Part shown: positions 7,937 through 13,995 of the stretch, in pieces
Layout of the letters: each line of letters starts with the position of its first letter
Position numbering within the stretch: position 1 is the first letter of the stretch
From: Paracoccaceae bacterium
GTDB taxonomy: Bacteria; Pseudomonadota; Alphaproteobacteria; Rhodobacterales; Rhodobacteraceae
DNA length: 16,349 nt
Assembly (NCBI GenBank): GCA_023254015.1
Contig: JALQYS010000150.1
Location: 1 to 16,349, forward strand
Reading direction: 5' to 3'
The notes under the pieces: model-generated
The model's input: the letters and a program-made list of their open reading frames with translations, nothing else
The model's database searches: none
What the model was told of the DNA's origin: nothing
Translations under genes and position numbers: made by a program

Positions 7937-8380
7937 TCAGCCCTCGCCTTCCAGCTTTTGCCGCATCTCGCGCAGGATGGGCAGCACCGCGCGCACCTTC
8001 TCGGCACCCAGCGTCTGCACGACATCGGCGATCATCGGGATCACCGCCGCCACCGCCGCATCGCGCGCCGCCCGACCCGAGGGCGAGATGGCGACGAACT
8101 TTTGCCGGGCGTCATCCCAATCGGGGCGGATATGGATATGCCCGGCCCATTCCAGCTTGGTCAGGGTGTTGGTCATCGCCCCGCGAGTGACGTGAAAGGC
8201 ACGGGCCAACTGGGCAGGCGTGCGTTCATCATTGATCCGCGCCAGATGGTTCAGCACCGAGAAATGCGACAGCTCCATCCCCTTGGGCAGCGCCTTGGAC
8301 ACGCGGTTGCGCGCCAACTGATCGGCCATGAACAGCTCGCCAAACAGCGACACCGCAAGATCGTCGGTGCGGTCGTTCAT
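7937..8380 (-). CDS. MarR-family winged-helix transcriptional regulator
   Basis: 147 residues from the ATG at 8380, which overlaps the stop of the upstream amidase gene by 4 bases (ATGA). A longer frame open to 8641 is only the shadow of that gene. The DNA-binding domain runs from about 40 to 105: LSHFSVLNHLARI, TPAQLARAFHVTRGAMTNTLTKLEWAGHI (helix-turn-helix), and the wing with the MarR signature DWDDARQKFVAISPSGR (DxRxxxxxLTxxG type). Helices at both ends give the dimer. It is the last gene of the grxC-amidase-marR series. MarR proteins usually repress nearby genes until a phenolic or other small ligand binds, and its convergent neighbour is paaK, but no target can be proven here. Confidence 0.9.
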   Translation of the reverse strand: MNDRTDDLAVSLFGELFMADQLARNRVSKALPKGMELSHFSVLNHLARINDERTPAQLARAFHVTRGAMTNTLTKLEWAGHIHIRPDWDDARQKFVAISPSGRAARDAAVAAVIPMIADVVQTLGAEKVRAVLPILREMRQKLEGEG

Positions 8381-9207
8381 GGGCCGGCGAACTCGCGGTC
8401 GTGCGACAGGCTGGGCACCCGCCCCCGCGCGCGGGCCACCTCGGCCAGATCCAGATCGACAAGTGTCACCCCCGGTTCGGTTCCGGCATCGGCCAGCACC
8501 TCGCCCCAGGGCGCGATGGCCAGAGAATGGCCATAGGTCCGCCGCCCCTTGCCGCCTGTTTCGGCATGGAACCCGGTCTGGGCCGAGGCCAGAACGAAAC
8601 AGCCGGTCTCGATGGCGCGGGCGCGCAAAAGCACCTCCCAATGGGCCGCCCCAGTGATGTGGTTGAAGGCGGCAGGAACCGTCAGGATCTGCGCCCCCGC
8701 CTGCGCCAGCCGTCGGAAGAGATGCGGAAAGCGCAGGTCATAGCAGACCGACATGCCGATTTTCGCAAAGCCCGCATCGGCCAGAACGGCCGCCGCGCCC
8801 GGACGATAGGCTGAGGATTCGCGGTAGATCTCGGTTTCCGACACGTTGACGTCGAACATGTGGATCTTGTCATAGCGCGCGGCAATCTCGCCCGACGGCG
8901 CGATCAGGAACGACCGGTTGGCAAAGCGGCCATCGGCATCATGGGTCAGCACCCCGATCGAGCCGATCAACAGCCAGATCCCGGCACGCGCGGCCTCGTC
9001 CCGAAGGGCGGACAGGGTGGCGTCATCCTCTTCGTGGCGCAGCACGGCCTTTTGATGGGCGCGATTGCCCGACAGGGCATTCGTGCATTCTGGCGTCAGC
9101 ACAAAGCCCGCGCCGGCGGCCGCGGCCCGGCGGACAAGATCAACGGTCACCGGCAGGTTCGCCGCCGGATCATCGCCTACGTTCAGTTGAACCAGCCCCG
9201 CACGCAT
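8377..9207 (-). CDS. Carbon-nitrogen hydrolase (nitrilase superfamily, Nit-type amidase)
   Basis: 276 residues, the normal length of the stand-alone Nit1/Nit2 branch. The catalytic triad is visible: E40 (LTPECTN), K114 (RYDKIHMFD) and C155 (SVCYDLRFP). The DKIHMFD and CYDLRFP signatures are those of the deaminated-glutathione amidase/omega-amidase group, which repairs misprocessed glutathione or hydrolyses alpha-keto-omega-amides. Its position 5 bases after the glutaredoxin gene fits a glutathione-repair role, but that is inference; the exact substrate is not fixed by sequence. The downstream MarR gene overlaps its end by 4 bases, so the three genes are likely cotranscribed. Confidence 0.92.
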   Translation of the reverse strand: MRAGLVQLNVGDDPAANLPVTVDLVRRAAAAGAGFVLTPECTNALSGNRAHQKAVLRHEEDDATLSALRDEAARAGIWLLIGSIGVLTHDADGRFANRSFLIAPSGEIAARYDKIHMFDVNVSETEIYRESSAYRPGAAAVLADAGFAKIGMSVCYDLRFPHLFRRLAQAGAQILTVPAAFNHITGAAHWEVLLRARAIETGCFVLASAQTGFHAETGGKGRRTYGHSLAIAPWGEVLADAGTEPGVTLVDLDLAEVARARGRVPSLSHDREFAGP

Positions 9208-9212
9208 CGGCG

Positions 9213-9467
9213 TCAGGCCAGCCTCGGGTCAAGCTTGCCCGCGTGATCCAGCGCGTGGATGTCATCGCAGCCGCCCACGTGGACACCGTCGATGAAGATC
9301 TGCGGCACCGAGGTGCGCCCGCCCGCGCGCTGCGTCATGGCAGCGCGCAGTTGCGGCTGGCCGCCCACGTCGATTTCCTTGAAGTCGACCCCCTTTTTCG
9401 TCAGCAGCCGCTTGGCGGCGATGCAATAGGGGCAGGTCTGGGTGGTGTAGATTTCAACCGGTTTCAT
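9213..9467 (-). CDS. grxC: Glutaredoxin 3
   Basis: 84 residues, standard for GrxC. The dithiol active site C12-P-Y-C15 follows the first strand (VEIYTTQTCPYC). The TSVPQIFIDGVHVGG block carries the cis-proline glutathione-binding loop, and GCDDIHAL is the usual end of the site. It is a cytoplasmic, glutathione-dependent thiol-disulfide reductase that reduces mixed disulfides and serves ribonucleotide reductase. An AAGGA ribosome site lies 8 bases before the ATG. A good candidate promoter sits directly upstream at 9494-9521, so it probably begins its own transcript, as well as possibly being read through from comF 37 bases upstream. Confidence 0.96.
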   Translation of the reverse strand: MKPVEIYTTQTCPYCIAAKRLLTKKGVDFKEIDVGGQPQLRAAMTQRAGGRTSVPQIFIDGVHVGGCDDIHALDHAGKLDPRLA

Positions 9468-9493
9468 GGGGCCCGTCCTTGGCGTTTGGCGCG

Positions 9494-9521
9494 ACTATAA
9501 GGATTTAGGCATCCTTCGCAA
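9494..9521 (-). promoter_or_regulatory. Candidate promoter for the grxC-amidase-marR series
   Basis: Read on the minus strand: TTGCGA (9521-9516), 16 bases, TATAGT (9499-9494). The minus-10 matches consensus at five of six positions. The minus-35 lies within the last codons of comF; the expected start near 9487 leaves a leader of about 20 bases containing the AAGGA site of grxC. Confidence 0.5.
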
Positions 9522-10236
9522 CGCGCGCCATGGTCAGAACCGAAACCGCCCGCGCGCCACCGCCCACGCAGGCCTCCGCCGCCGCGGCCAGAGTGGCACC
9601 CGAGGTCATCACATCATCCACCAACAGGACATGCCGCCCCTCAACCAGTTTGGCGCGTTTTGGATGCAGCGCGATGGCCTGCGCCATATTGGCAAAGCGG
9701 TCATCCCGACCCCGCCCCTCTTGCGTGCCGGTGCTGCGGCGGCGAATCAGCAGGTCAGGACAGTGATCGAGCCGCGAGGCGCGGGCAATCGCGCGGGACA
9801 ACAGCGCCGACTGGTTGTAGCGGCGGCGGAACAGCCGTAGCCAGTGCAAGGGAACCGGCGCCACCAGCATCCCCGGCTCCAGAATTGGGGCGGCCGCGCG
9901 CAGCATCCAGGTCGCAGCGGGCCGGACCAGATCAAGCCGGTCGCCATGTTTCAGCGCCAGAACCATGTGACGGGCGTTGTCCTTGTACAAAAGCGCCGCC
10001 CTGCCCCGCGACCAGGGCCGTGCGATGGTCAGGCAATCGTCGCAATGTTCGGCCTTGCCCGTTTCTTCTCCAGGCAGGGGGACTCCGCACAGATCGCAGA
10101 CCAGCCCCGAGATGAAGGGCGTGTCGCGCCAGCAGCTGCCGCACAGCCCGAAATCACTGGTCACCAATGCGCCGCAGACCAGACATTGCGGCGGATAGAC
10201 CAGATGCAGGGCCGCCTGCAGCGCTGCTTCTTGCAT
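9505..10236 (-). CDS. comF: ComF-family phosphoribosyltransferase-like protein
   Basis: 243 residues. Four CXXC pairs (C18/C21, C32/C35, C47/C50, C65/C68) form two zinc-binding modules at the N-terminus, preceded by the ALHLVYPPQC start typical of the family. The central YKDNARHMVLALKHGDRLDL and APVPLHWLRLFRRRYNQS blocks, and the PRPP-binding loop VLLVDDVMTSGAT (203-215), complete the ComF pattern. In naturally competent bacteria ComF helps single-stranded DNA uptake and processing; in most alphaproteobacteria the role is untested. The gene is divergent from the NDUFAF5-like gene with 30 bases between start codons, and is followed by grxC in the same direction. Start chosen at the ATG at 10236 because the zinc region begins right after it. 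Confidence 0.93.
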   Translation of the reverse strand: MQEAALQAALHLVYPPQCLVCGALVTSDFGLCGSCWRDTPFISGLVCDLCGVPLPGEETGKAEHCDDCLTIARPWSRGRAALLYKDNARHMVLALKHGDRLDLVRPAATWMLRAAAPILEPGMLVAPVPLHWLRLFRRRYNQSALLSRAIARASRLDHCPDLLIRRRSTGTQEGRGRDDRFANMAQAIALHPKRAKLVEGRHVLLVDDVMTSGATLAAAAEACVGGGARAVSVLTMARVAKDA

Positions 10237-10258
10237 TCCCGTCCCCGCCCCCTATGTT
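10231..10258 (+). promoter_or_regulatory. Candidate promoter giving a near-leaderless NDUFAF5-like transcript
   Basis: TTGCAT (10231-10236), 16 bases, TATGTT (10253-10258). Transcription would begin about 10265-10267, and the ATG is at 10267. There is no ribosome-binding sequence before that ATG (CCGCCGAC). The minus-35 overlaps the first codons of comF on the other strand. Confidence 0.3.
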
Positions 10259-10266
10259 CCGCCGAC

Positions 10267-11079
10267 ATGAGCCCAACCCCGCCCCTTCTGACCGACCGCA
10301 AGGCACTGGCCCTGCACCGCGCCCGCGCGACCGCCCTGTTCCTGCAGGAAGAGGCCGCGCTTGAGGTTCAGGAAAGACTGACCGAGGTTAACAGAACCTT
10401 TACGGACCCGGTCATCGTCACGCCTTTTCCGTCGGTCTGGCCGAATTTCCGCTCGGTGCCCGACGACGAGGTGCTGGCGCTGCAGGAAGGCATGCAGGAT
10501 CTGGTGGTGCATGCCATGGCGCTGCATTGGTCCAATGACCCGGTCGGTCAGTTGGTGCAATGCCGCCGCGCGCTGCGGGCGGACGGGCTGTTCATCGGCC
10601 TGATGTTCGGCGGGCAGACCCTGCACGAGTTGCGCGCCGCACTGGCCGAGGCCGAGACCGAGGTGACGGGCGGTCTGTCGCCGCGCGTCTTGCCGATGGG
10701 CGAGATCCGCGATCTGGGGGGGCTGTTGTCCCGAGCGGGATTTGCGCTGCCGGTGGCCGACAGTTTCACCAAGACGGTGCTTTACCGCGATGCCCTGCAC
10801 CTGATGCGCGACCTGCGCGCCATGGGCGAGGGCAACGCCCTTGCCGCGCGCCTGCGGCGGCCGACACAGCCGGCGGTGCTGCTGCGGGCCGCACAGATTT
10901 ACCACGACCGCTTTGCCACAGCTGAAGGCCGCATCCCCGCGACCTTCGAGATCATCTGCCTGACCGGTTGGGCGCCGCACGAAAGCCAGCAAAAGCCCTT
11001 GCGCCCCGGCTCCGCGGCAGCGCGGCTGGCGGATGCGCTGAACGCAGCCGAACAGCCGCTTTCGCGCGGAAACGGTTGA
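10267..11079 (+). CDS. NDUFAF5/BioC-like methyltransferase-fold protein lacking SAM motif I
   Basis: 270 residues from the ATG at 10267; the frame stays open further upstream but there lies antisense to comF. From residue 78 onward it follows human NDUFAF5 closely: ALHWSNDPVGQL, RADGLFIGLMFGGQTLHELRAALAEAETE, DLGGLLSRAGFALPV, RDLRAMGEGNA, the AAQIYHDRF...RIPATFEIICLTGWAPHESQ end. NDUFAF5 acts in complex I assembly and has been reported to hydroxylate an arginine of NDUFS7 (NuoB). The oddity is at 45-66. Where the glycine-rich SAM loop (DLGCGxG) should be, this protein reads FTDPVIVTPFPSVWPNFRSV, with no glycine, and the segment is shorter. Either the family in this clade binds SAM differently or not at all. 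A methyltransferase activity should not be assumed. Next gene is hemH. Confidence 0.85.
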   Translation: MSPTPPLLTDRKALALHRARATALFLQEEAALEVQERLTEVNRTFTDPVIVTPFPSVWPNFRSVPDDEVLALQEGMQDLVVHAMALHWSNDPVGQLVQCRRALRADGLFIGLMFGGQTLHELRAALAEAETEVTGGLSPRVLPMGEIRDLGGLLSRAGFALPVADSFTKTVLYRDALHLMRDLRAMGEGNALAARLRRPTQPAVLLRAAQIYHDRFATAEGRIPATFEIICLTGWAPHESQQKPLRPGSAAARLADALNAAEQPLSRGNG

Positions 11080-11103
11080 CCCTGCGGCCCCGAGGGTTAT
11101 CTC
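11076..11103 (+). promoter_or_regulatory. Candidate hemH promoter with overlapping dyad
   Basis: TTGACC (11076-11081, overlapping the stop of the preceding gene), 16 bases, TATCTC (11098-11103). An inverted repeat CCCGAG-GGTTAT-CTCGGG (11089-11106) brackets the minus-10. It has no T-tract, so it is more likely an operator or mRNA hairpin than a terminator. Confidence 0.35.
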
Positions 11104-11127
11104 GGGCACAGCAACACGAGGATAGAA

Positions 11128-12186
11128 ATGACCGACGTCATGCCCGGAACCGGCCGTCTGGCCCATGCCCCTGCCAACCATCCATCGGTGAAGGCGCCCA
11201 AGGTCGGCATCCTTCTGGCCAACCTTGGCACGCCGGACAACTATGACTATTGGTCGATGCGCCGCTATCTGAACGAGTTCCTGTCAGACAAGCGCGTGAT
11301 CGACATTCCGAACTGGAAATGGCAGCCGCTGTTGCAGCTGATCATCCTGACGAAACGGCCCTTCACCTCGGGCGCGAATTACAAGCTGATCTGGAACCAT
11401 GAAAAGGGCGAAAGCCCGCTGATGACGATCACCAAGGACCAGACGGCAGCCATCGCCGCGGCCCTGAAAGACGCCCATGGCGACAAGGTGATGGTGGATT
11501 TCTGCATGCGCTATGGCAACCCTTCGACCGAATCGAAGGTGCGGGCGATGGTGGCGGCGGGCTGCGAAAAGATCCTGTTCTTTCCGCTTTATCCGCATTA
11601 CGCGGGCGCAACCTCGGCCACTGCCAATGACGCCTTCTTCAAGGCCCTGACCAAGGAAAAGCGCCAGCCGGCGGTGCGCGTCGTGCCGGAATACTTTGAC
11701 CACCCGGCCTATATCGAGGCGCTGGCCCAATCGGTGGAGCGGGCCTATGCCCAGCTGGACCATCGCCCCGATGTGCTGGTGGCCAGCTATCACGGCATGC
11801 CGATCCGCTATCTGATGGAGGGCGACCCCTATCACTGCCAATGCGCCAAGACCACGCGGCTCTTGCGCGAACGGCTGGGCTGGCAGAAGGCCGACATCGA
11901 CACCACGTTCCAGTCGGTCTTTGGCCGGGAAGAGTGGCTGAAGCCCTATACGGTGAACCATGTCGCCGACCTGGCGAAACAGGGCAAAAAACGCATTGCC
12001 GTCATCGCCCCCGCCTTCTCGGCCGATTGCATCGAGACGCTGGAAGAGATCAACGGCGAGATCCGCGAGTCCTTCGAACATGCCGGCGGCGAGGAGTTCA
12101 CTTATATCCCCTGCCTGAACGATGATGCCGCCCATATTCAGGCGCTGGTTTCGGCCATCCGGGAAAACCTTGCGGGCTGGGTCTGA
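11128..12186 (+). CDS. hemH: Ferrochelatase
   Basis: 352 residues, normal length. GAGG lies 7 bases before the ATG. Landmarks: the VGILLANLGTPD opening strand (26-37), RRYLNEFLSDKRVIDIP, the LYPHYAGATSATA segment, the metal-site histidine H222 in ASYHGMPIRY, and the acid E303 in the SADCIETLEEI signature (equivalents of human H263 and E343). It inserts ferrous iron into protoporphyrin IX, the last step of heme b synthesis, at the inner face of the cytoplasmic membrane. A CQC pair shortly after the active histidine is of interest, since some alphaproteobacterial ferrochelatases carry a [2Fe-2S] cluster; whether this one does is not decidable by eye. A strong hairpin terminator follows 37 bases after the stop. 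Confidence 0.97.
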   Translation: MTDVMPGTGRLAHAPANHPSVKAPKVGILLANLGTPDNYDYWSMRRYLNEFLSDKRVIDIPNWKWQPLLQLIILTKRPFTSGANYKLIWNHEKGESPLMTITKDQTAAIAAALKDAHGDKVMVDFCMRYGNPSTESKVRAMVAAGCEKILFFPLYPHYAGATSATANDAFFKALTKEKRQPAVRVVPEYFDHPAYIEALAQSVERAYAQLDHRPDVLVASYHGMPIRYLMEGDPYHCQCAKTTRLLRERLGWQKADIDTTFQSVFGREEWLKPYTVNHVADLAKQGKKRIAVIAPAFSADCIETLEEINGEIRESFEHAGGEEFTYIPCLNDDAAHIQALVSAIRENLAGWV

Positions 12187-12223
12187 CCCGGCCCATCCCG
12201 ACCCATTCACGCAGCGCAAAAGA

Positions 12224-12252
12224 AAAGAGCGGCAGGAACCCTGCCGCTCTTT
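12224..12252. terminator. Bidirectional terminator between hemH and the small secreted protein
   Basis: A perfect 13-bp stem, AAAGAGCGGCAGG / CCTGCCGCTCTTT, with a 3-base loop (AAC). On the minus strand it is followed by TCTTTT, and on the plus strand the arm itself ends in CTCTTT. It therefore serves both converging genes: hemH ends 37 bases to the left and the small-protein gene 21 bases to the right. Confidence 0.88.
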
Positions 12253-12273
12253 CCAATTCCAATCCGCGAAGGA

Positions 12274-12453
12274 TTAGTTCGAAGCCACAGCAGCGGCCAC
12301 GACGACCAGCAGCAGCAGCGGAACCAGCATGCCGCCCGACGACGAGGTGCCAGCTTCGACAACAGCCGGCTCCATCACGGGCTCGGCCATGCCGCCAGCG
12401 AAAGCGGTGGTAGCAGCAACCGACAGAGCGGCAGCGAGAGCGATCTTTTTCAT
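12274..12453 (-). CDS. Small secreted or membrane-anchored protein, unknown function
   Basis: 59 residues from the ATG at 12453, fixed by a perfect GGAGGT site 5 bases upstream; a longer open frame to 12597 has no ribosome site and no sensible N-terminus. Residues 1-20 are a clean Sec signal peptide (MKK, hydrophobic alanine run, AFA cleavage). A short linker follows (GGMAEPVMEPAVVEAGTSSSGG), then a C-terminal hydrophobic segment VPLLLLVVVAAAV at about 44-56, ending ASN. The mature product is thus about 40 residues, with an acidic periplasmic arm and one possible membrane helix. I recall similar small proteins beside ferrochelatase in other Rhodobacteraceae, but know no function. It has its own 148-base upstream region and a shared terminator, so it is a stand-alone transcript. 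Confidence 0.85.
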   Translation of the reverse strand: MKKIALAAALSVAATTAFAGGMAEPVMEPAVVEAGTSSSGGMLVPLLLLVVVAAAVASN

Positions 12454-12601
12454 AGTGACCTCCAGATTTCGTATGACGCCGAATTTTTCAGAGGCGACGC
12501 CACACACCCAAGACAATTCCTCATGCCGCCTTCCTAAACAGCTTGCCGGGTGATTTGCAATGCACCCGTTGGCAGCCACTGCTGCCGGGAAGGCCATGTC
12601 G

Positions 12602-13210
12602 TCAAATTAGCAACACTTGCGTGCCAACCTGCGCCATCTCGAACAGTTCCTGAATATGTTCGTTGTAAAGGCCCACACAGCCATTCGACGACCGACGCCC
12701 GATCTTGCGGGTGTCATGGGTGCCGTGGATGCGGTAGTAGGTCCAGCTCAGATACAGCGCACGGGTGCCAAGCGGATTGTCCGGGGCGCCGCCCTCGACC
12801 ACTTCGGGCCATTCCGGGTTGCGCTCGCGCATCGAGGGGGTCGGGCGCCAGGAGGGATTGACGACCTTTTCGACAACCTCGGTGCGGCCGCGCCGGGTCA
12901 GCTCTTCGGACAGGGGAACCGAGGTGGGGTAAAGCCGATAGATCGACTGATCCTCGGACCAGAAATGCAGCGCGCGCGACGTGATGTCGACAAGAATCGC
13001 CCCCTTGCGGGTGTTGTCGAAATAATCCTGCCAATCCAGCATGCGGAAGCTGGAGATGTTGTTGCGCACCATGCCGCCCGCGGCGGGCATCATTTCGGTG
13101 CTGCCATCGGTGGACTGGGCAAAGGCGGGAAGGGCGGCTGCGCTGGTCAGGGCCGCCGCGCTGGCGATAAAGCGGCGGCGGTTCAGCGAAAATCGTGTGT
13201 CGGCGGTCAT
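12602..13210 (-). CDS. Tat-exported L,D-transpeptidase (YkuD domain)
   Basis: 202 residues from the ATG at 13210, with GGAGA 7 bases upstream; the frame open to 13702 is rejected because a complete Tat signal begins right after this ATG. The signal has NRRRFIAS followed by a hydrophobic alanine-rich stretch ending ALPAFA. The YkuD catalytic domain shows the strand GAILVDITSRALHFW, the H162-G-T motif, and the catalytic cysteine C178 in RRSSNGCVGLYNEHI. Family members usually read S-x-G-C-I/V-R; here a glycine replaces that arginine. Such enzymes crosslink peptidoglycan 3-3 or attach proteins to it in the periplasm. The PAP-type positions for substrate are unclear. A second YkuD protein is encoded 0.8 kb away, with a CAP lipoprotein gene in between. 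Confidence 0.9.
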   Translation of the reverse strand: MTADTRFSLNRRRFIASAAALTSAAALPAFAQSTDGSTEMMPAAGGMVRNNISSFRMLDWQDYFDNTRKGAILVDITSRALHFWSEDQSIYRLYPTSVPLSEELTRRGRTEVVEKVVNPSWRPTPSMRERNPEWPEVVEGGAPDNPLGTRALYLSWTYYRIHGTHDTRKIGRRSSNGCVGLYNEHIQELFEMAQVGTQVLLI

Positions 13211-13242
13211 CCGCTGGTCTCCGTAAGGATAGAATTGCGCGG

Positions 13243-13271
13243 TCTCTACACCCCGGACGCCCGCTTCGCAA
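13243..13271 (-). promoter_or_regulatory. Candidate promoter for the Tat-exported L,D-transpeptidase
   Basis: On the minus strand TTGCGA (13271-13266), 17 bases, TAGAGA (13248-13243), predicting a leader of about 26 bases. The minus-10 is weak. Confidence 0.3.
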
Positions 13272-13388
13272 ATCAAAGCCCCGTCATCCGCCAACAGATC
13301 GGCAGGAAACGGCAGGATTGTTTCGAGCAAGTCACGCAGAGTTGCGTTTGATCCCGCGCCGCTCTTTGGATAAAGACGTCGCAAGCTG

Positions 13389-13409
13389 GCCCCCGAGGGG
13401 GCTTTTTTT
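13389..13409 (+). terminator. Orphan terminator-like hairpin just upstream of the CAP gene
   Basis: GCCCC, loop CGAG, GGGGC (13389-13402) is followed by seven T (13403-13409). It points along the plus strand but lies only 11 bases before the start codon of the CAP-domain gene, with no plus-strand gene upstream until hemH, which already has its own terminator. It could end a small RNA encoded in about 13211-13388 or act as an attenuator in the CAP leader. Shape is convincing, role is not established. Confidence 0.6.
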
Positions 13410-13420
13410 GGTGGCAAGAC

Positions 13421-13939
13421 ATGAACAGACGGACCGTGCTTTTGTTGGGGCTGGCCTCCACCGGGCTTGCAGCTTGTGGCGTTGGCGCCAGCCAGCCCAG
13501 CGTGGGCGCCGATGGCAGACCGCTGCCCCGGGTCTACCGGATCAACGGCGCGACCGCCGAGGAAATCCCGTATCGGGTTCTGGATTCGATCAACACCTTG
13601 CGGGCCGCCCGCGGTGCGGCACCGCTTGCGCTGAACGCCCAGCTGAACGCTGCCGCCCTGACCCATTCGCGCGACATGTCGGTGCAGAACCGCCCCTGGC
13701 ATTTCGGGTCGGACGGCTCTTCGCCGCTCTTGCGGGTGCAGCGTGTGGGCTATCCGGGCAAGTTTCTTGGAGAGCTGATCTCGGAAACCTATGAGACCGA
13801 GCTGGAAACCCTGACCTCCTGGATGGCGCAGCGCGATACCCGCGACATCATTCTGGACGGCGAGGCGCGGAACCTGGGCTTTGCCTGGTATCAGGAAGCA
13901 AGCGGCAAGATCTGGTGGACCTTGCTGACCGGCGCTTGA
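13421..13939 (+). CDS. CAP-domain (SCP/PR1-like) lipoprotein
   Basis: 172 residues. A lipoprotein signal peptide (MNRRTVLLLGLASTGLAAC) puts the acylated cysteine at C19 in the lipobox LAAC. The CAP domain spans about 50-172: VLDSINTLRAARGAAPLALNAQLNAAALTHSRDMSVQN, WHFGSDGSSPLLRVQRVGY, LGELISETYETELETLTSWMAQRDTRDIILDGEARNLGFAW and a closing strand WWTLLTG. These follow the bacterial YkwD pattern, including the TxHSRDM histidine and the glutamate of GEL (usually GEN). Function of bacterial CAP proteins is poorly known; envelope or peptidoglycan roles are suspected. A GGTGG ribosome site lies 6 bases before the ATG, immediately after the orphan hairpin. It ends at a good terminator and is flanked by two L,D-transpeptidase genes on the other strand. 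Confidence 0.9.
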   Translation: MNRRTVLLLGLASTGLAACGVGASQPSVGADGRPLPRVYRINGATAEEIPYRVLDSINTLRAARGAAPLALNAQLNAAALTHSRDMSVQNRPWHFGSDGSSPLLRVQRVGYPGKFLGELISETYETELETLTSWMAQRDTRDIILDGEARNLGFAWYQEASGKIWWTLLTGA

Positions 13940-13963
13940 CGGTCAGCGATCTGCACAAGGAAC

Positions 13964-13990
13964 AGGGGCCTCAGCGGCCCCTTTCTTTTT
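13964..13990 (+). terminator. Intrinsic terminator of the CAP lipoprotein gene
   Basis: AGGGGCC, loop TCAGC, GGCCCCT (13964-13982) followed by TTCTTTTT. It lies 24 bases after the CAP stop codon. The opposite strand lacks a T-tract, so it acts mainly on the plus strand. Confidence 0.88.
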
Positions 13991-13995
13991 CCCCG

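Noticed and set aside
8381..8641. Upstream extension of the MarR frame
   Set aside because: Overlaps the amidase gene in another frame; the MarR family N-terminus begins at the ATGA overlap at 8380.
9844..10266. Upstream extension of the NDUFAF5-like frame
   Set aside because: Lies fully antisense to comF and bears no resemblance to the family N-terminus, which begins after the ATG at 10267.
12547..12568. Hairpin CGGGTG-N10-CACCCG downstream of the L,D-transpeptidase gene
   Set aside because: Considered as a terminator for the minus strand, but it has a 10-base loop and no T-tract on either strand.
12454..12597. Longer start for the small secreted protein, with a cysteine-containing N-terminal region
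   Set aside because: The GGAGGT site and signal peptide fix the start at 12453; the extension has no ribosome site.
13211..13702. Upstream extension of the Tat-exported L,D-transpeptidase frame
   Set aside because: A complete twin-arginine signal starts right after the ATG at 13210 with a ribosome site; the extension runs into the CAP gene on the other strand.
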